The notes below the pieces were generated by a model that saw nothing but the letters and a program-made list of their open reading frames with translations, had not been told where the DNA came from and did no database searches. Below are positions 25,663 through 34,541 of a DNA stretch of 64,000 nucleotides, piece after piece. The translations under genes were made by a program, and so were the position numbers. The stretch comes from Brumimicrobium sp964585545. GTDB taxonomy: Bacteria > Bacteroidota > Bacteroidia > Flavobacteriales_D > Crocinitomicaceae. The number at the start of each line of letters is the position of its first letter. The first letter of the stretch is position 1. Where the stretch lies: contig CAZPDT010000006.1 of the NCBI GenBank assembly GCA_964585545.1, positions 107,436 to 171,435 of the forward strand, in the 5' to 3' direction.

Positions 25663-27549
25663 ATGAAAAAAGGTCAAATTAGCGTAGAAACGGAAAATAT
25701 TTTTCCTATCATTAAGAAGTTTTTATACTCAGATCATGAGATATTTTTACGGGAATTGGTATCCAATGCCGTAGATGCTTCACAGAAACTAAAAGTACTG
25801 TCCAAGAGTGGAGAGTACAATAAAGAAATTAAAGATTTAAAAGTAGAAATTCTTCTTGATAAAAAAGCAAAAACATTAACTGTCAGAGATAATGGTGTCG
25901 GAATGACAGCAGAGGAAATCGACAAATACATCAATCAAATCGCATTTTCTGGCGCCGAAGAATTTGTTCAGAAATATAAAGACTCCGACAATAAAGAGTC
26001 TATAATTGGTCATTTTGGATTGGGCTTCTACTCGGCGTTTATGGTTGCTGAAAAAGTTGAAATCTATTCTTTAGGTCGATACGACGACGCAAAAGCGGTC
26101 AAATGGGAAAGCAATGGAACCACGGAATATACAATTGAAGAGGTTCAGAAAAAAAAGCGAGGGACTGATATTGTATTACACATCAACAATGAGTCTGCCG
26201 AATTCTTAGAAGAAGCAAGAATTACTGGAATCTTAAATAAATATTGTAAGTTTCTGCCTATTCCTGTGATATTTGGTACAACAACCGAACAAATTGACGA
26301 TCCCAAAGGAGAAAAAGACGAGGAAGGAAACATAAAGAAGGTTTCGAAAGAAATCCCCAATCAAATCAATATTACATCACCTGCATGGACAAAGAAACCA
26401 GCAAATCTCAAAAAAGAAGATTATGCAGAGTTTTACAGAACGCTTTACCCTTCAACTTTTGAAGAACCGTTGTTTCACATTCATTTGAATGTAGATTATC
26501 CATTTCATCTTACAGGGATTTTATACTTCCCAAAGATCAAGGAAAATGTAGAAGTACAGCGCAATAAAATTCAGTTGTACTCCAATCAAGTTTTTATCAC
26601 CGACAATGTTGAAGAAATTGTTCCTGAATTCTTGACGCTTTTGCACGGTGTTATTGATTCTCCTGATATTCCATTGAACGTTTCTCGTTCCTACTTACAA
26701 AGCGATAGTAATGTCAAAAAAATCAGTGCACATATTACAAAAAAGGTAGCCGACAAATTAAAACGCATGTTCAACAAAGACAGAAAAGACTTTGAAGAAA
26801 AATGGCCTGATTTAAGAATATTCTCTGAATATGGAATGTTGTCTGATGACAAATACGCTGAGAAAGCGAAAGCATTCCATTTGATGAAAACAACAGAAGG
26901 AAAGTTTTATACTCCTGAAGAATTTAAGAAAGATGTCAAAGCGACACAAACAGACAAAGACGACAAAACGATTTTCCTCTATACCCATAGTAAAGAAGCG
27001 CATTTTAGCTTTGTGAAAGCAGCGAACGATCGAGGATATAAAGTACTTGAACTACAGGGACCTCTCATTTCTCACTGGATCCAAAAAATGGAAATGACTT
27101 TAGAAAATGTAAGTTTTGTAAGAGTAGATGCTGATTCATTAGACAAATTAATTAAGAAAGATGAAGAAATCCCTTCAAAATTAAGCGAAAAAGAGCAAGA
27201 AGAGTTAAAACCCATTTTTGAAGATGTTGTCGACAAAGAGAAATTTAAAATTCAATTTGAAAGCATGTCCGAAAAAGAACCACCAATTGTTGTTACCCAA
27301 CCCGAATTTATTCGACGGATGCAAGAGCAACAACAAATGGGAGGAGCTGGTTTTATGGGCGCATTTCCTGAAACTTATAATTTAATAATCAACAGCAATC
27401 ATCCGAAAGTTTCAAGTATATTAGATGTCAAGAAAAAAGAACGCACAGAAAAGGCAAAACAACTTACAGACTTAGCGATGTTAGCACAAGGATTATTAAA
27501 GGGCGAAGAATTAACTAACTTTGTAAACAGAAGTATTGAATTGATATAA
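25663..27549 (+). CDS. htpG: Molecular chaperone HtpG (Hsp90)
   Basis: 628 aa, the usual length. ATP-dependent cytoplasmic chaperone of the Hsp90 family. The GHKL ATPase motifs are visible: FLRELVSNAVDASQKL near residues 27-42 with the catalytic Glu, VRDNGVGMTAEEI, FGLGFYSAFMVA near 118-129 and GTDIVLHI. The middle domain has LNVSRSYLQSD and NHPKVSSIL lies near the end. There is a purine-rich AAAACAGG stretch before the ATG. The gene lies behind a sigma-54-like promoter and is closed by a strong terminator, so it is probably a single heat-shock unit. Confidence 0.97.
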   Translation: MKKGQISVETENIFPIIKKFLYSDHEIFLRELVSNAVDASQKLKVLSKSGEYNKEIKDLKVEILLDKKAKTLTVRDNGVGMTAEEIDKYINQIAFSGAEEFVQKYKDSDNKESIIGHFGLGFYSAFMVAEKVEIYSLGRYDDAKAVKWESNGTTEYTIEEVQKKKRGTDIVLHINNESAEFLEEARITGILNKYCKFLPIPVIFGTTTEQIDDPKGEKDEEGNIKKVSKEIPNQINITSPAWTKKPANLKKEDYAEFYRTLYPSTFEEPLFHIHLNVDYPFHLTGILYFPKIKENVEVQRNKIQLYSNQVFITDNVEEIVPEFLTLLHGVIDSPDIPLNVSRSYLQSDSNVKKISAHITKKVADKLKRMFNKDRKDFEEKWPDLRIFSEYGMLSDDKYAEKAKAFHLMKTTEGKFYTPEEFKKDVKATQTDKDDKTIFLYTHSKEAHFSFVKAANDRGYKVLELQGPLISHWIQKMEMTLENVSFVRVDADSLDKLIKKDEEIPSKLSEKEQEELKPIFEDVVDKEKFKIQFESMSEKEPPIVVTQPEFIRRMQEQQQMGGAGFMGAFPETYNLIINSNHPKVSSILDVKKKERTEKAKQLTDLAMLAQGLLKGEELTNFVNRSIELI

Positions 27550-27560
27550 ATTGAATAATT

Positions 27561-27592
27561 AAAGAGCGGGTGTAATGCACCTGCTCTTTTTA
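27561..27592 (+). terminator. Strong Rho-independent terminator after htpG
   Basis: AAAGAGCGGGTG (27561-27572) pairs with CACCTGCTCTTT (27578-27589), 12 bp with one G-T pair, a 5-nt loop and a following T-run. An ATG for the next frame lies inside the loop (27575), which argues that the true start of that gene is later. Confidence 0.9.
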
Positions 27593-27598
27593 AGCAGT

Positions 27599-28387
27599 AT
27601 GACAGGATATTTTAAATGGATTGGTGCAGGTGTAGGGTTTTATCTTTCGGGATTCCGTATTTACGGTGCCTTCTTTGGTTTTCTTATTGGAATGTTTGTA
27701 GACAATGTGTCTCGTGCAAGAAGAATTATTAATCAAACACAAGGACACCATCAAAACTTTCAATCATCTCAAGATATTTTTAATTTTTACCGTCAACAAA
27801 CACAACGTTACGATTTCCCTACAACACTTTTAGCATTATCGGCAGTCGTAATGAAAGCTGATGAACGTGTTATGAAGTCAGAATTGGAATATGTAAAATC
27901 ATTTTTGCTTCAACAATTTGGCAATCAATTTACCCATTCCCATTTAAAAACTTTAAAAACTTTTCTTGACCAACCCCATAACATTCCGCTTCAACAGATT
28001 TGTCAAGACATCAGAATGCGAACACGTCCAGAAGTAACGGTCCAATTGCTTCACTATTTATTCGGAATTGCCAAAGCCGACGGCACAGTATCGCAAGCCG
28101 AGATGCAAGTCCTACAAAGAATTGCGGGTATGTTAGGCATTCCAAATATGGACTTTACGAGTATCAAAAACATGTTCCATAGAGATGTAGAAAGCGACTA
28201 TAAAGTTCTGGGAATCAATAAGGATGCTGCCGCAGAGGAAATAAAAAAAGCCTATCGAAAAATGGCCATTCGCTATCATCCTGATAAAGTGGCTCAAATG
28301 GGAGAAGAATATCAAAAAGGGGCCAAAGAGAAATTTCAAAAGATTCAAGAAGCATACGAGAACATCAAAAAGTCAAGAAAATTATAA
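27599..28387 (+). CDS. TerB-like protein with C-terminal DnaJ domain (DjlA-like)
   Basis: 262 aa from ATG 27599; an upstream ATG at 27575 is inside the htpG terminator. Residues 1-40 are a glycine-rich hydrophobic segment (MTGYFKWIGAGVGFY, GFLIGMFVD), probably a membrane anchor. Residues 65-180 are a TerB-like helical domain (LLALSAVVMKADERVMKSELEYV, LFGIAKADGTVSQAEMQVLQRI). Residues 195-262 are a J-domain: YKVLGINKDAAAEEIKKAYRKM, then the HPD motif in YHPDKVAQMGEE. J-domain proteins stimulate Hsp70 ATPase, so this may recruit DnaK to the membrane. It follows htpG, but a terminator separates them. Confidence 0.88.
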   Translation: MTGYFKWIGAGVGFYLSGFRIYGAFFGFLIGMFVDNVSRARRIINQTQGHHQNFQSSQDIFNFYRQQTQRYDFPTTLLALSAVVMKADERVMKSELEYVKSFLLQQFGNQFTHSHLKTLKTFLDQPHNIPLQQICQDIRMRTRPEVTVQLLHYLFGIAKADGTVSQAEMQVLQRIAGMLGIPNMDFTSIKNMFHRDVESDYKVLGINKDAAAEEIKKAYRKMAIRYHPDKVAQMGEEYQKGAKEKFQKIQEAYENIKKSRKL

Positions 28388-28432
28388 CGCGCTGTACATT
28401 TGGTGACGCAACAGCAATACAGTTAAAACGAA

Positions 28433-29278
28433 ATGGATGCTTTCTTCAAACAATTAGAAACAAAAGAAAAATTTAAAATCAAAGCTGCTCATCCCCTATT
28501 TGGAGGAAGTATTAATAAGGTCTATCGTATAGACACAACAGAAGGAGAAAGGGTCATTAAGACAAACAATGCCCATCAATTCCCAGGGATGTTTAAAGCA
28601 GAGCGAGAAGGTCTTGACACCCTAAGAAAAACCCAATCAATAGGCATCCCAAAGGTTTATACTGATGATCAAATTGAAGGGGTCGCCTATCTAATTATGG
28701 AATATCTCCCAAAAGGAAATGAAACTAGAGTGTTTTGGAATACTTTTGCTCATAAATTGGCGCAATTGCATCAAAATACACATTCTCATTTTGGGTTTAA
28801 AAATTCAAACTACATAGGAAGTTTAAAGCAAGAAAATAAATTTGAGACCACCGCTGGGGGCTTTTATGTTCAACAAAGAATAAAGCCCCAAATTGAATTG
28901 GCAGAAAGAAATGGATACACTTTTAAACATAAGGAAGATACGCTCAACAATATAAAAAATGCTATTCCAAATGAACCTCCGGCCTTAATACATGGCGATT
29001 TGTGGAGCGGAAATTACTTGGCTTCAGAAAACGACATGCCCTATTTAATCGATCCCGCTGTAAGCTATGGATCAAGAGAGATGGATATAGCAATGATGCA
29101 ATTGTTTGGCGGGTTTCCCAAAGCAGTCTTTTTGAAATACAACGAAATTTTCCCTCTTGAAAAACATTATGAATCACGCACAGAGTTATGGCAACTCTAC
29201 TACCTATTGGTACATTTGAATTTATTCGGCAGTGGTTACCTTAATCAAGTGACACAAATCTTAAAGAAGTATACCTAA
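28433..29278 (+). CDS. Fructosamine kinase family protein
   Basis: 281 aa, the usual size for this family of APH-like kinases that phosphorylate sugar residues on glycated proteins so they can be removed. Visible motifs are the N-lobe GGSINKVYRI, YLIMEYLPKG as hinge, the catalytic loop HGDLWSGN (residues 187-194) with Asp189, and the metal-binding IDPAVSYGSREMDIAM. No signal peptide, so cytoplasmic. It follows the TerB-DnaJ gene by 45 bp and may be cotranscribed with it. Confidence 0.92.
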   Translation: MDAFFKQLETKEKFKIKAAHPLFGGSINKVYRIDTTEGERVIKTNNAHQFPGMFKAEREGLDTLRKTQSIGIPKVYTDDQIEGVAYLIMEYLPKGNETRVFWNTFAHKLAQLHQNTHSHFGFKNSNYIGSLKQENKFETTAGGFYVQQRIKPQIELAERNGYTFKHKEDTLNNIKNAIPNEPPALIHGDLWSGNYLASENDMPYLIDPAVSYGSREMDIAMMQLFGGFPKAVFLKYNEIFPLEKHYESRTELWQLYYLLVHLNLFGSGYLNQVTQILKKYT

Positions 29279-29523
29279 AATCCGATAAGAGCGCTTACTT
29301 TACCCGCAATTTTCTTGATGTTTTTTATGCAAAGGCAAAATGTCGATAGCTTTGAGAAAAGAGCTGTTAACAATACAAGCCGAACTATTTTATTGATTCT
29401 TAGAATTCTTAATAACTTTTAAATCTTGTTAAAGAAAAACAAAGAAGCCACCTCCTGTTTTGGGAAACGAAAATTAATCTCTAAATTTAATACACGTTAT
29501 ATTGAGATAAAAAGATAAAAGTC

Positions 29524-29976
29524 ATGAAAGTAACAATAAAACGACATTTTGATATCATCCATTCCTTTGCCAAATATAAGGTCTATGCAGACAGTGAGTT
29601 TATTGGAGAAATAGCCAATGGAGAAACAGCCACGTATACTATCCCAGATGAAACAAAACATATTTACTTGGCTTCTAAAAGATATTACAACCCAAAAGCT
29701 TCATGCAAAGTAATCAAAAACAGAGATTATGAAGTGGGGCCTGGTCAACTTCCAAAAATTGCATTTCTGTTCTTACTACTTTTTGGGTTCTTTCTTGTTC
29801 TTGACGCATATATTCATATCAATTTTAAATATTATGGAGGGCTTCTCATCCTGTCTTTGTTTCTCATTCTATATTCAAGAATAAATGGAATGGATAAGTA
29901 CATTCGATTTACTGATCATATTTCTATTAAAAATAGAAACGTTGTTTCAAAATTTGAGAAGAATCATTTGTATTAA
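29524..29976 (+). CDS. Two-span membrane protein with PEGA-like N-terminus
   Basis: 150 aa. Residues 1-70 form a small beta module of the PEGA-like type (YKVYADSEFIGEIANGETATY, shown up to the turn). Residues about 77-98 and 103-122 are two membrane helices (IAFLFLLLFGFFLVLDAY, GGLLILSLFLILYS). The tail is basic. No family with a known role was recognised. The upstream 245-bp spacer shows no other gene. Confidence 0.7.
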   Translation: MKVTIKRHFDIIHSFAKYKVYADSEFIGEIANGETATYTIPDETKHIYLASKRYYNPKASCKVIKNRDYEVGPGQLPKIAFLFLLLFGFFLVLDAYIHINFKYYGGLLILSLFLILYSRINGMDKYIRFTDHISIKNRNVVSKFEKNHLY

Positions 29977-30107
29977 TTCCATCTAAGAAATCAAATATTC
30001 GCCACATAATCAATTAATTATGTTTTATCTCCTTTTTATTCAGTCCTGTTTATTTCTTTTGCTTCATGAGCATACAGGAAGAAAGTGCGGTAGGTGCGTC
30101 ATTTTAT

Positions 30108-30151
30108 TAACCCTGAATTGCACTTCACTGCGTTGCGTTTATTCAGGGTTA
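30108..30151. repeat. Palindromic intergenic element (TAACCCTGAAT ... ATTCAGGGTTA)
   Basis: A perfect 11-bp stem (30108-30118 / 30141-30151) with a 22-nt loop rich in TGCACTTCACTGCG. Similar CCCTGAAT/ATTCAGGG hairpins occur as dispersed repeats in Flavobacteriales as I recall. It stands in a gene-free stretch before tRNA-His (an ORF 30020-30202 over it is not credible) with no poly-T, so it is unlikely to be a terminator. Confidence 0.55.
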
Positions 30152-30218
30152 GTATCGAAGGCTGAAACCATTTTGGCGTGTATTTTTGACCAAAAGTCAT
30201 GATAACTCAGGTTCAACT

Positions 30219-30247
30219 AAAAATGGGTAACTGTAAAGTTACCCATT
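30219..30247 (-). terminator. Rho-independent terminator of tRNA-His
   Basis: AATGGGTAACT (30222-30232) pairs with AGTTACCCATT (30237-30247), 11 bp with a 4-nt loop, and on the minus strand is followed by five T (30223-30219). It lies 10 bp after the 3' end of tRNA-His. Confidence 0.8.
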
Positions 30248-30257
30248 GTATTTTGGG

Positions 30258-30332
30258 GGTGGAAGATCGGTCTCGAACCGACGACCTCCTGAACCACAAT
30301 CAGGCGCTCTAACCAACTGAGCTACAACCACC
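30258..30332 (-). tRNA. tRNA-His (anticodon GTG)
   Basis: Read on the minus strand, a cloverleaf forms: D-arm GCTC/GAGC, anticodon stem CCTGA/TCAGG around loop TTGTGGT with anticodon GTG at 30295-30297, and T-arm with TTCGAGA loop. A G at 30332 opposite C at 30258 fits the extra G-1 of histidine tRNAs. CCA is not encoded as such (the next bases are CCCA). The acceptor stem has two adjacent T-T mismatches (GGTGGTTG against CTTCCACC). It is the only tRNA seen in the window. Confidence 0.95.
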
Positions 30333-30593
30333 GTATAAATCCAAACTATTGTCTCCAATAGCTAAATCGAGGGCAAATATAATGAAAATAAAACGAATCA
30401 ATTCCTTAGTTTAATCTTTTTTTTTAAGCATTTAAATTACATAGTTATCAAATTGATAATCAGTATTTTAAACCAATCACAACGTGTATTGATAAATAAA
30501 GTGCACAATTGTTATTAATAAGGTGTTGAAAACATACGAGCATCCTCCCCCATCCTGAACAAACATGCCGTATATTTGTAAAAAATCTAAACT
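30333..30593. other. Upstream spacer with candidate promoter of the Gfo/Idh/MocA gene
   Basis: No gene in this 261-bp stretch. TATATTTG (30571-30578) fits TAnnTTTG and ends 15 bp before the ATG at 30594, so the leader would be under about 10 nt. No -33 TTG at the expected distance. Confidence 0.4.
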
Positions 30594-31583
30594 ATGATAA
30601 AAATAGGATTAATTGGCGTTGGACATTTAGGGAAAATCCATTTGCGTTTAATCAAAGAACTGGAGGATATTTATGAGTTGGTTGGCATATATGACGCTGA
30701 CCCGCAACAAATATCGGACGTTGTTGAAACCTATCAATGTAAAGCTTACACATCAGCAGAAGAATTAATCAATGATGTTGATTGCATTGATATTGTTACT
30801 CCAACAACTTCACATTTTGAAATTGCCCAGCTTGCCTTAAAGCATTCTATTCATGTATTTATGGAAAAACCAGTTACCAATACAGCCTCTGAGGCACGTG
30901 CTTTACTCTCTATAGCTCAAGAAGCCAATGTTAAAGTTCAAGTTGGGCATGTCGAACGTTTCAACCCTGCTTTTAGGGCAGCTCTTCCCTATTTAAACCA
31001 ACCGATGTTTATAGAAACCCATCGTTTGGCTCAATTTAATCCACGCGGAACTGATGTTCCTGTTGTTCTCGATTTAATGATTCACGATATTGATATAATA
31101 CTCAGTGTTGTTAATTCTACCGTTCGAAAGATATCTGCTTCGGGTGTAGCTGTAGTTTCCGAAAGCCCAGACATTGCAAATACACGTATCGAATTTGACA
31201 ATGGATGTGTTGCCAATCTAACAGCATCAAGAATTTCATTAAAAAGCATGCGTAAGTCGCGCTTTTTCCAAAGAGATGCCTATATCAGTGTTAATTTTCT
31301 TGAAAAAGAAATGGAAGTGGTACAAATGGAAACTTTAAAAGGAGAAGCGGGCCCTTACGATATGGTTATGGAAATGGGAAAAGGAAAACCTGCAAAGAAA
31401 ATTATTTTTAATAAACCAGAAATAGAAGAAACAAATGCCATAAAAGAAGAATTGCGTACCTTTGCACAAGCCATTACTGATGATACTTCTCCAATTGTAT
31501 CTTTAGAAGATGGACTCATGGCATTAGAGGTTGCCGAACAAATTCTTGATAAGTTAAAAACAAACAGTTTAATTACAGATTAA
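30594..31583 (+). CDS. Gfo/Idh/MocA-family NAD(P)-dependent oxidoreductase
   Basis: 329 aa. Cytoplasmic sugar or inositol-type dehydrogenase. The Rossmann motif is IGLIGVGHLGKIHL (residues 4-17). The EKP signature with catalytic Lys is FMEKPVTNT (about 92-100). The C-terminal domain starts near residue 120 with QVGHVERFNPAF and contains LDLMIHDIDIIL, where the His-Asp pair is expected for the family. Substrate unknown; the nearby sugar transferase suggests a nucleotide-sugar step. Confidence 0.9.
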   Translation: MIKIGLIGVGHLGKIHLRLIKELEDIYELVGIYDADPQQISDVVETYQCKAYTSAEELINDVDCIDIVTPTTSHFEIAQLALKHSIHVFMEKPVTNTASEARALLSIAQEANVKVQVGHVERFNPAFRAALPYLNQPMFIETHRLAQFNPRGTDVPVVLDLMIHDIDIILSVVNSTVRKISASGVAVVSESPDIANTRIEFDNGCVANLTASRISLKSMRKSRFFQRDAYISVNFLEKEMEVVQMETLKGEAGPYDMVMEMGKGKPAKKIIFNKPEIEETNAIKEELRTFAQAITDDTSPIVSLEDGLMALEVAEQILDKLKTNSLITD

Positions 31584-31626
31584 TAATATTCACACACTTT
31601 TGACGTTCTCTATTAAATCTTATCGA

Positions 31627-32493
31627 ATGAAACAACTTTTTTTATTTGTATCACTGCTTTCTGTTTTATTTTCGTGTGTTAAAGAAAACCCCGATGTTGC
31701 TTGGTTAAAGATTGATAAATGGGACTTATTGCCCAATCCAGACGCTAATATCCCAGAGGGTGAGCTCACCCATGATTTCACTCAAGTATATCTCAACATG
31801 GACGGAAAAAGTTTAGGGATATACGAACTCCCCGCAAAAGTTCCAATTATTGCCAAAGAAGGCCCCCATGATTTTGTTATGCAAGCAGGAATCATTAACA
31901 ATGGAATCAGTGCGACAAAAAGAAGATACCCTTTTGTGAAAAATTTTAATACGACCATTACATTAAAACAGAATGATACAGTCTCTGTTAAGCCCTCAAC
32001 ACAATATTTCTCATCAATTAACTTTTTAATTGAAGACTTTGAAAGTCCCAGTATGCAATTGGATGTGGCGACCGAATCAACCGCTTCTTTAGGGCGAAAT
32101 GACGACCCTTCAATTTTACAATGGGGAAATAAATACGGTGAAGTACTGCTCAATGATGCCGATTCTCTTATTTCTTTCGTAACCACTTTTGGTAAATCCC
32201 TTCCAAAATATGGTTCAGAAGTTTATCTGGAATTTGATTATATGAATACAAACTCAATGTTGACTGGCGTTGTTTCTTATGGCAATGGTGATTATTATAC
32301 CGATCCCTTTGTTCAAGTTAACCCTCAAGAAGAAGGGAAAGCCGTTTGGAAGCACATTTATCTTGATTTAAAGGAAATTGTCTCCTATCGCCAAACGACA
32401 CCTTTCAACGATGCCCAATTCACAATTTTATTGGACGAAATAGGAACCCCTACTTATTTTTACATTGACAACATTAAGCTTGTTTATCCATAA
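31627..32493 (+). CDS. Lipoprotein of unknown function
   Basis: 288 aa from ATG 31627; a TTG start 27 bp upstream would put nine extra residues before the leader. Signal peptide MKQLFLFVSLLSVLFSC with lipobox LFSC (Cys17). The mature part is beta-rich: WLKIDKWDL, a LGIYELPAKVPI strand, a choice-of-anchor-like C-terminal half (INFLIEDFESPSMQL, VYLEFDYMNTNSM, YFYIDNIKLVYP). No family was recognised with certainty. It follows the Gfo/Idh/MocA gene by 43 bp and precedes the sugar transferase by 9 bp, so the three probably form an operon. Confidence 0.72.
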   Translation: MKQLFLFVSLLSVLFSCVKENPDVAWLKIDKWDLLPNPDANIPEGELTHDFTQVYLNMDGKSLGIYELPAKVPIIAKEGPHDFVMQAGIINNGISATKRRYPFVKNFNTTITLKQNDTVSVKPSTQYFSSINFLIEDFESPSMQLDVATESTASLGRNDDPSILQWGNKYGEVLLNDADSLISFVTTFGKSLPKYGSEVYLEFDYMNTNSMLTGVVSYGNGDYYTDPFVQVNPQEEGKAVWKHIYLDLKEIVSYRQTTPFNDAQFTILLDEIGTPTYFYIDNIKLVYP

Positions 32494-32502
32494 TCGTATA
32501 TA

Positions 32503-33897
32503 ATGAATCAAAAACGGTTAAAAACAATTTTTATAATTAATGATTTCCTCGCAGCTGTACTTGCATGGGGATTATTTTATACATATCGGAAAACAGCTAT
32601 TGAACGTGTTTCATTTGAAATTTCTGACCATTTGTATATTGGATTGGTCTTCGTTCCCTTATTCTGGCTTTGTTTGTATTTTATTTTAGGAACATATAAT
32701 AATATACGAAGAATGTACTTTATGCGAGTTCTCTCGCTCTCGCTGAGTGCTTTTTTAATCGGTACATTATTTATTTTCTTTTTTCTTATCCTCGATGATC
32801 AAATATCAAAAGAAACGGATTACTATCGGTTGTTGCTCGTACTCTTCTTTCTTCACGCTTTAATCACACTCATTCCTCGATTACTTATCACTTCTTTCAT
32901 TGTTCGCCAAATTGCAAAAAGAAAAGCTGGATTTCGGACAATTATTGTAGGAGATCCAAAAAATGCCATCGAGATTTTTAATGAAATTGAAGATCTGCAC
33001 AAGGGAACTGGTTTTTTATTCGAAGGGTATTTAGGCTTGAATGAAACAGACCTCAAATCAATGCAAAAGCTTCATTCACTAGGGACGATAAAAGACATTG
33101 AAGAAGTCATTGAAAAAAGAAAAATAGAAGAAGTTATTATTGCATTAGATTCCTCCAAGCACAATCTATTGCAACGCATTATTACACGTATCCAAGGGCG
33201 TGATATTTCCATTAAAATTACAGCAAACATGTATGACTTACTGAGTGGAAGCGTTAAAACCTCTAATATCTTCGGTGCTCTGTTGATTCAAGTCAATGAC
33301 GATTTAATGCCCCATTGGAAATTTGTTGTTAAAAGACTTGCTGACATATTTGTTTCTTTATTTGCCATGGTGCTTTTAACCCCAGTTTACATTGTACTCG
33401 CTCTTCTGGTAAAAACCTCTTCAAAAGGTCCCATATTCTTCTTACAAGAACGCATTGGAAAAAATGGTGTTCCTTTTAATATTATTAAATTCAGAACAAT
33501 GTATGATGGTGCTGAAAAATCGGGTCCCCAACTTTCTTCTGAAGACGATCATCGCATTACACGTATAGGGAGATTTATGCGCAAGGTGAGGCTGGATGAA
33601 ACTCCCCAATTTTGGAATGTTATCAAAGGCGACATGTCATTGGTAGGTCCACGCCCTGAAAGACAGTACTTTATTGATAAAATTAAGGAGCGTGACCCCC
33701 AATTTCTTCAGCTCAACAAAGTCAAACCGGGCATTACTTCCTGGGGACAAGTAAAATATGGATATGCAGAAAATGTTGACCAAATGCTTCAGCGGATGAA
33801 ATATGATTTACTGTACATTAAAAACATGTCTCTATCTATCGATTTAAAGATTATTCTTTACACGATAATTATTGTTTTTAAAGGCTCAGGAAAATAG
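32503..33897 (+). CDS. Polyprenyl-phosphate sugar-1-phosphate transferase (exopolysaccharide/O-antigen)
   Basis: 464 aa. Residues 5-135 carry four or five membrane spans (VFVPLFWLCLYFILG, LLVLFFLHALITLIPRL). Residues 145-240 look like a Rossmann-type CoA-binding-like domain (RTIIVGDPKNAIEIF). The C-terminal catalytic bacterial transferase domain (about 265-464) has FVVKRLADIFVSLFAMVLL, PIFFLQERIGKNG, FNIIKFRTMYDGA, RKVRLDETPQFWNVIKGDMS (in part) and LVGPRPERQYF. These fit the WcaJ/WbaP-type enzymes that load the first sugar phosphate on the lipid carrier. Confidence 0.9.
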   Translation: MNQKRLKTIFIINDFLAAVLAWGLFYTYRKTAIERVSFEISDHLYIGLVFVPLFWLCLYFILGTYNNIRRMYFMRVLSLSLSAFLIGTLFIFFFLILDDQISKETDYYRLLLVLFFLHALITLIPRLLITSFIVRQIAKRKAGFRTIIVGDPKNAIEIFNEIEDLHKGTGFLFEGYLGLNETDLKSMQKLHSLGTIKDIEEVIEKRKIEEVIIALDSSKHNLLQRIITRIQGRDISIKITANMYDLLSGSVKTSNIFGALLIQVNDDLMPHWKFVVKRLADIFVSLFAMVLLTPVYIVLALLVKTSSKGPIFFLQERIGKNGVPFNIIKFRTMYDGAEKSGPQLSSEDDHRITRIGRFMRKVRLDETPQFWNVIKGDMSLVGPRPERQYFIDKIKERDPQFLQLNKVKPGITSWGQVKYGYAENVDQMLQRMKYDLLYIKNMSLSIDLKIILYTIIIVFKGSGK

Positions 33898-33978
33898 CTT
33901 GAGGTTAATTTTTATTGATTTTTAGAGTGAAGAAAAAATTTTCTTTCATCAAGTATAGATAATTTAACCGTTTAATTT

Positions 33979-33986
33979 TATCTTTG
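33979..33986 (+). promoter_or_regulatory. Candidate -7 box of pyrR
   Basis: TATCTTTG fits TAnnTTTG and ends 6 bp before the ATG at 33993, so transcription would start at or next to the start codon. This also argues against the TTG start at 33984. No matching -33 element was seen. Confidence 0.45.
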
Positions 33987-33992
33987 ACCTCG

Positions 33993-34541
33993 ATGGAAAC
34001 GCAAGTCATTCTCAACAACAAGCAGTTTAATCTCACCTTGCAACGGCTTTGTCGCCAACTCATCGAAAATCACGATGATTTCTCGAACACAGTTTTAATC
34101 GGATTACAGCCGCGAGGTATTCCCGTTTTAAACCGCCTCAAACAATTAATTGAGGAAATTTTAGGGAAAGAAATACAATGTGGTACCTTAGACATTACTT
34201 TTCACCGTGACGATTTTAGAAGACGCGATAACCCACTTATTCCCAGTATTACCAATATCGATTTTTCTTTGGAAAATAAAAACATTGTTCTTGTGGATGA
34301 CGTACTTTATACTGGGCGAACGATCCGTGCAGGACTTGACGCCATGTTGACCTACGGACGCCCCAATAGAGTGGAATTACTTATATTTATTGACAGAAGA
34401 TTTCAACGGCATCTCCCAATTCAAGCAGATTATATTGGCAAAACAGTAGACTCACTTGTTTCTGAACGTGTTTCGGTGGAATGGAATGAATTTGAAGGAG
34501 AGGATCAAGTTATCTTATATACCCCAAAAAACAATGAATAG
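33993..34541 (+). CDS. pyrR: PyrR-type pyrimidine regulator / uracil phosphoribosyltransferase
   Basis: 182 aa from ATG 33993, the usual length. The PRPP loop is VLVDDVLYTGRTIRAGLDAM (about residues 98-117), with the acidic pair preceding the turn. Upstream words are LIGLQPRGIPVLNRL and GTLDITFHRDDFRRRD; later RRFQRHLPIQADYIGK. In firmicutes PyrR binds leader RNA of pyr genes and also makes UMP. Here it is the first gene of a pyrR-pyrB pair, overlapping pyrB by 8 bp, but the upstream region leaves no room for an RNA leader. Confidence 0.93.
   Translation: METQVILNNKQFNLTLQRLCRQLIENHDDFSNTVLIGLQPRGIPVLNRLKQLIEEILGKEIQCGTLDITFHRDDFRRRDNPLIPSITNIDFSLENKNIVLVDDVLYTGRTIRAGLDAMLTYGRPNRVELLIFIDRRFQRHLPIQADYIGKTVDSLVSERVSVEWNEFEGEDQVILYTPKNNE

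Noticed and set aside
30020..30202. A 60-codon frame near the CCCTGAAT hairpin.
   Set aside because: It runs through the hairpin repeat, shows no domain and has low-complexity codon use; likely chance.
33898..33992. A PyrR-type RNA attenuator before pyrR.
   Set aside because: No hairpin pair or anti-terminator was seen and the likely start of transcription is next to the ATG.
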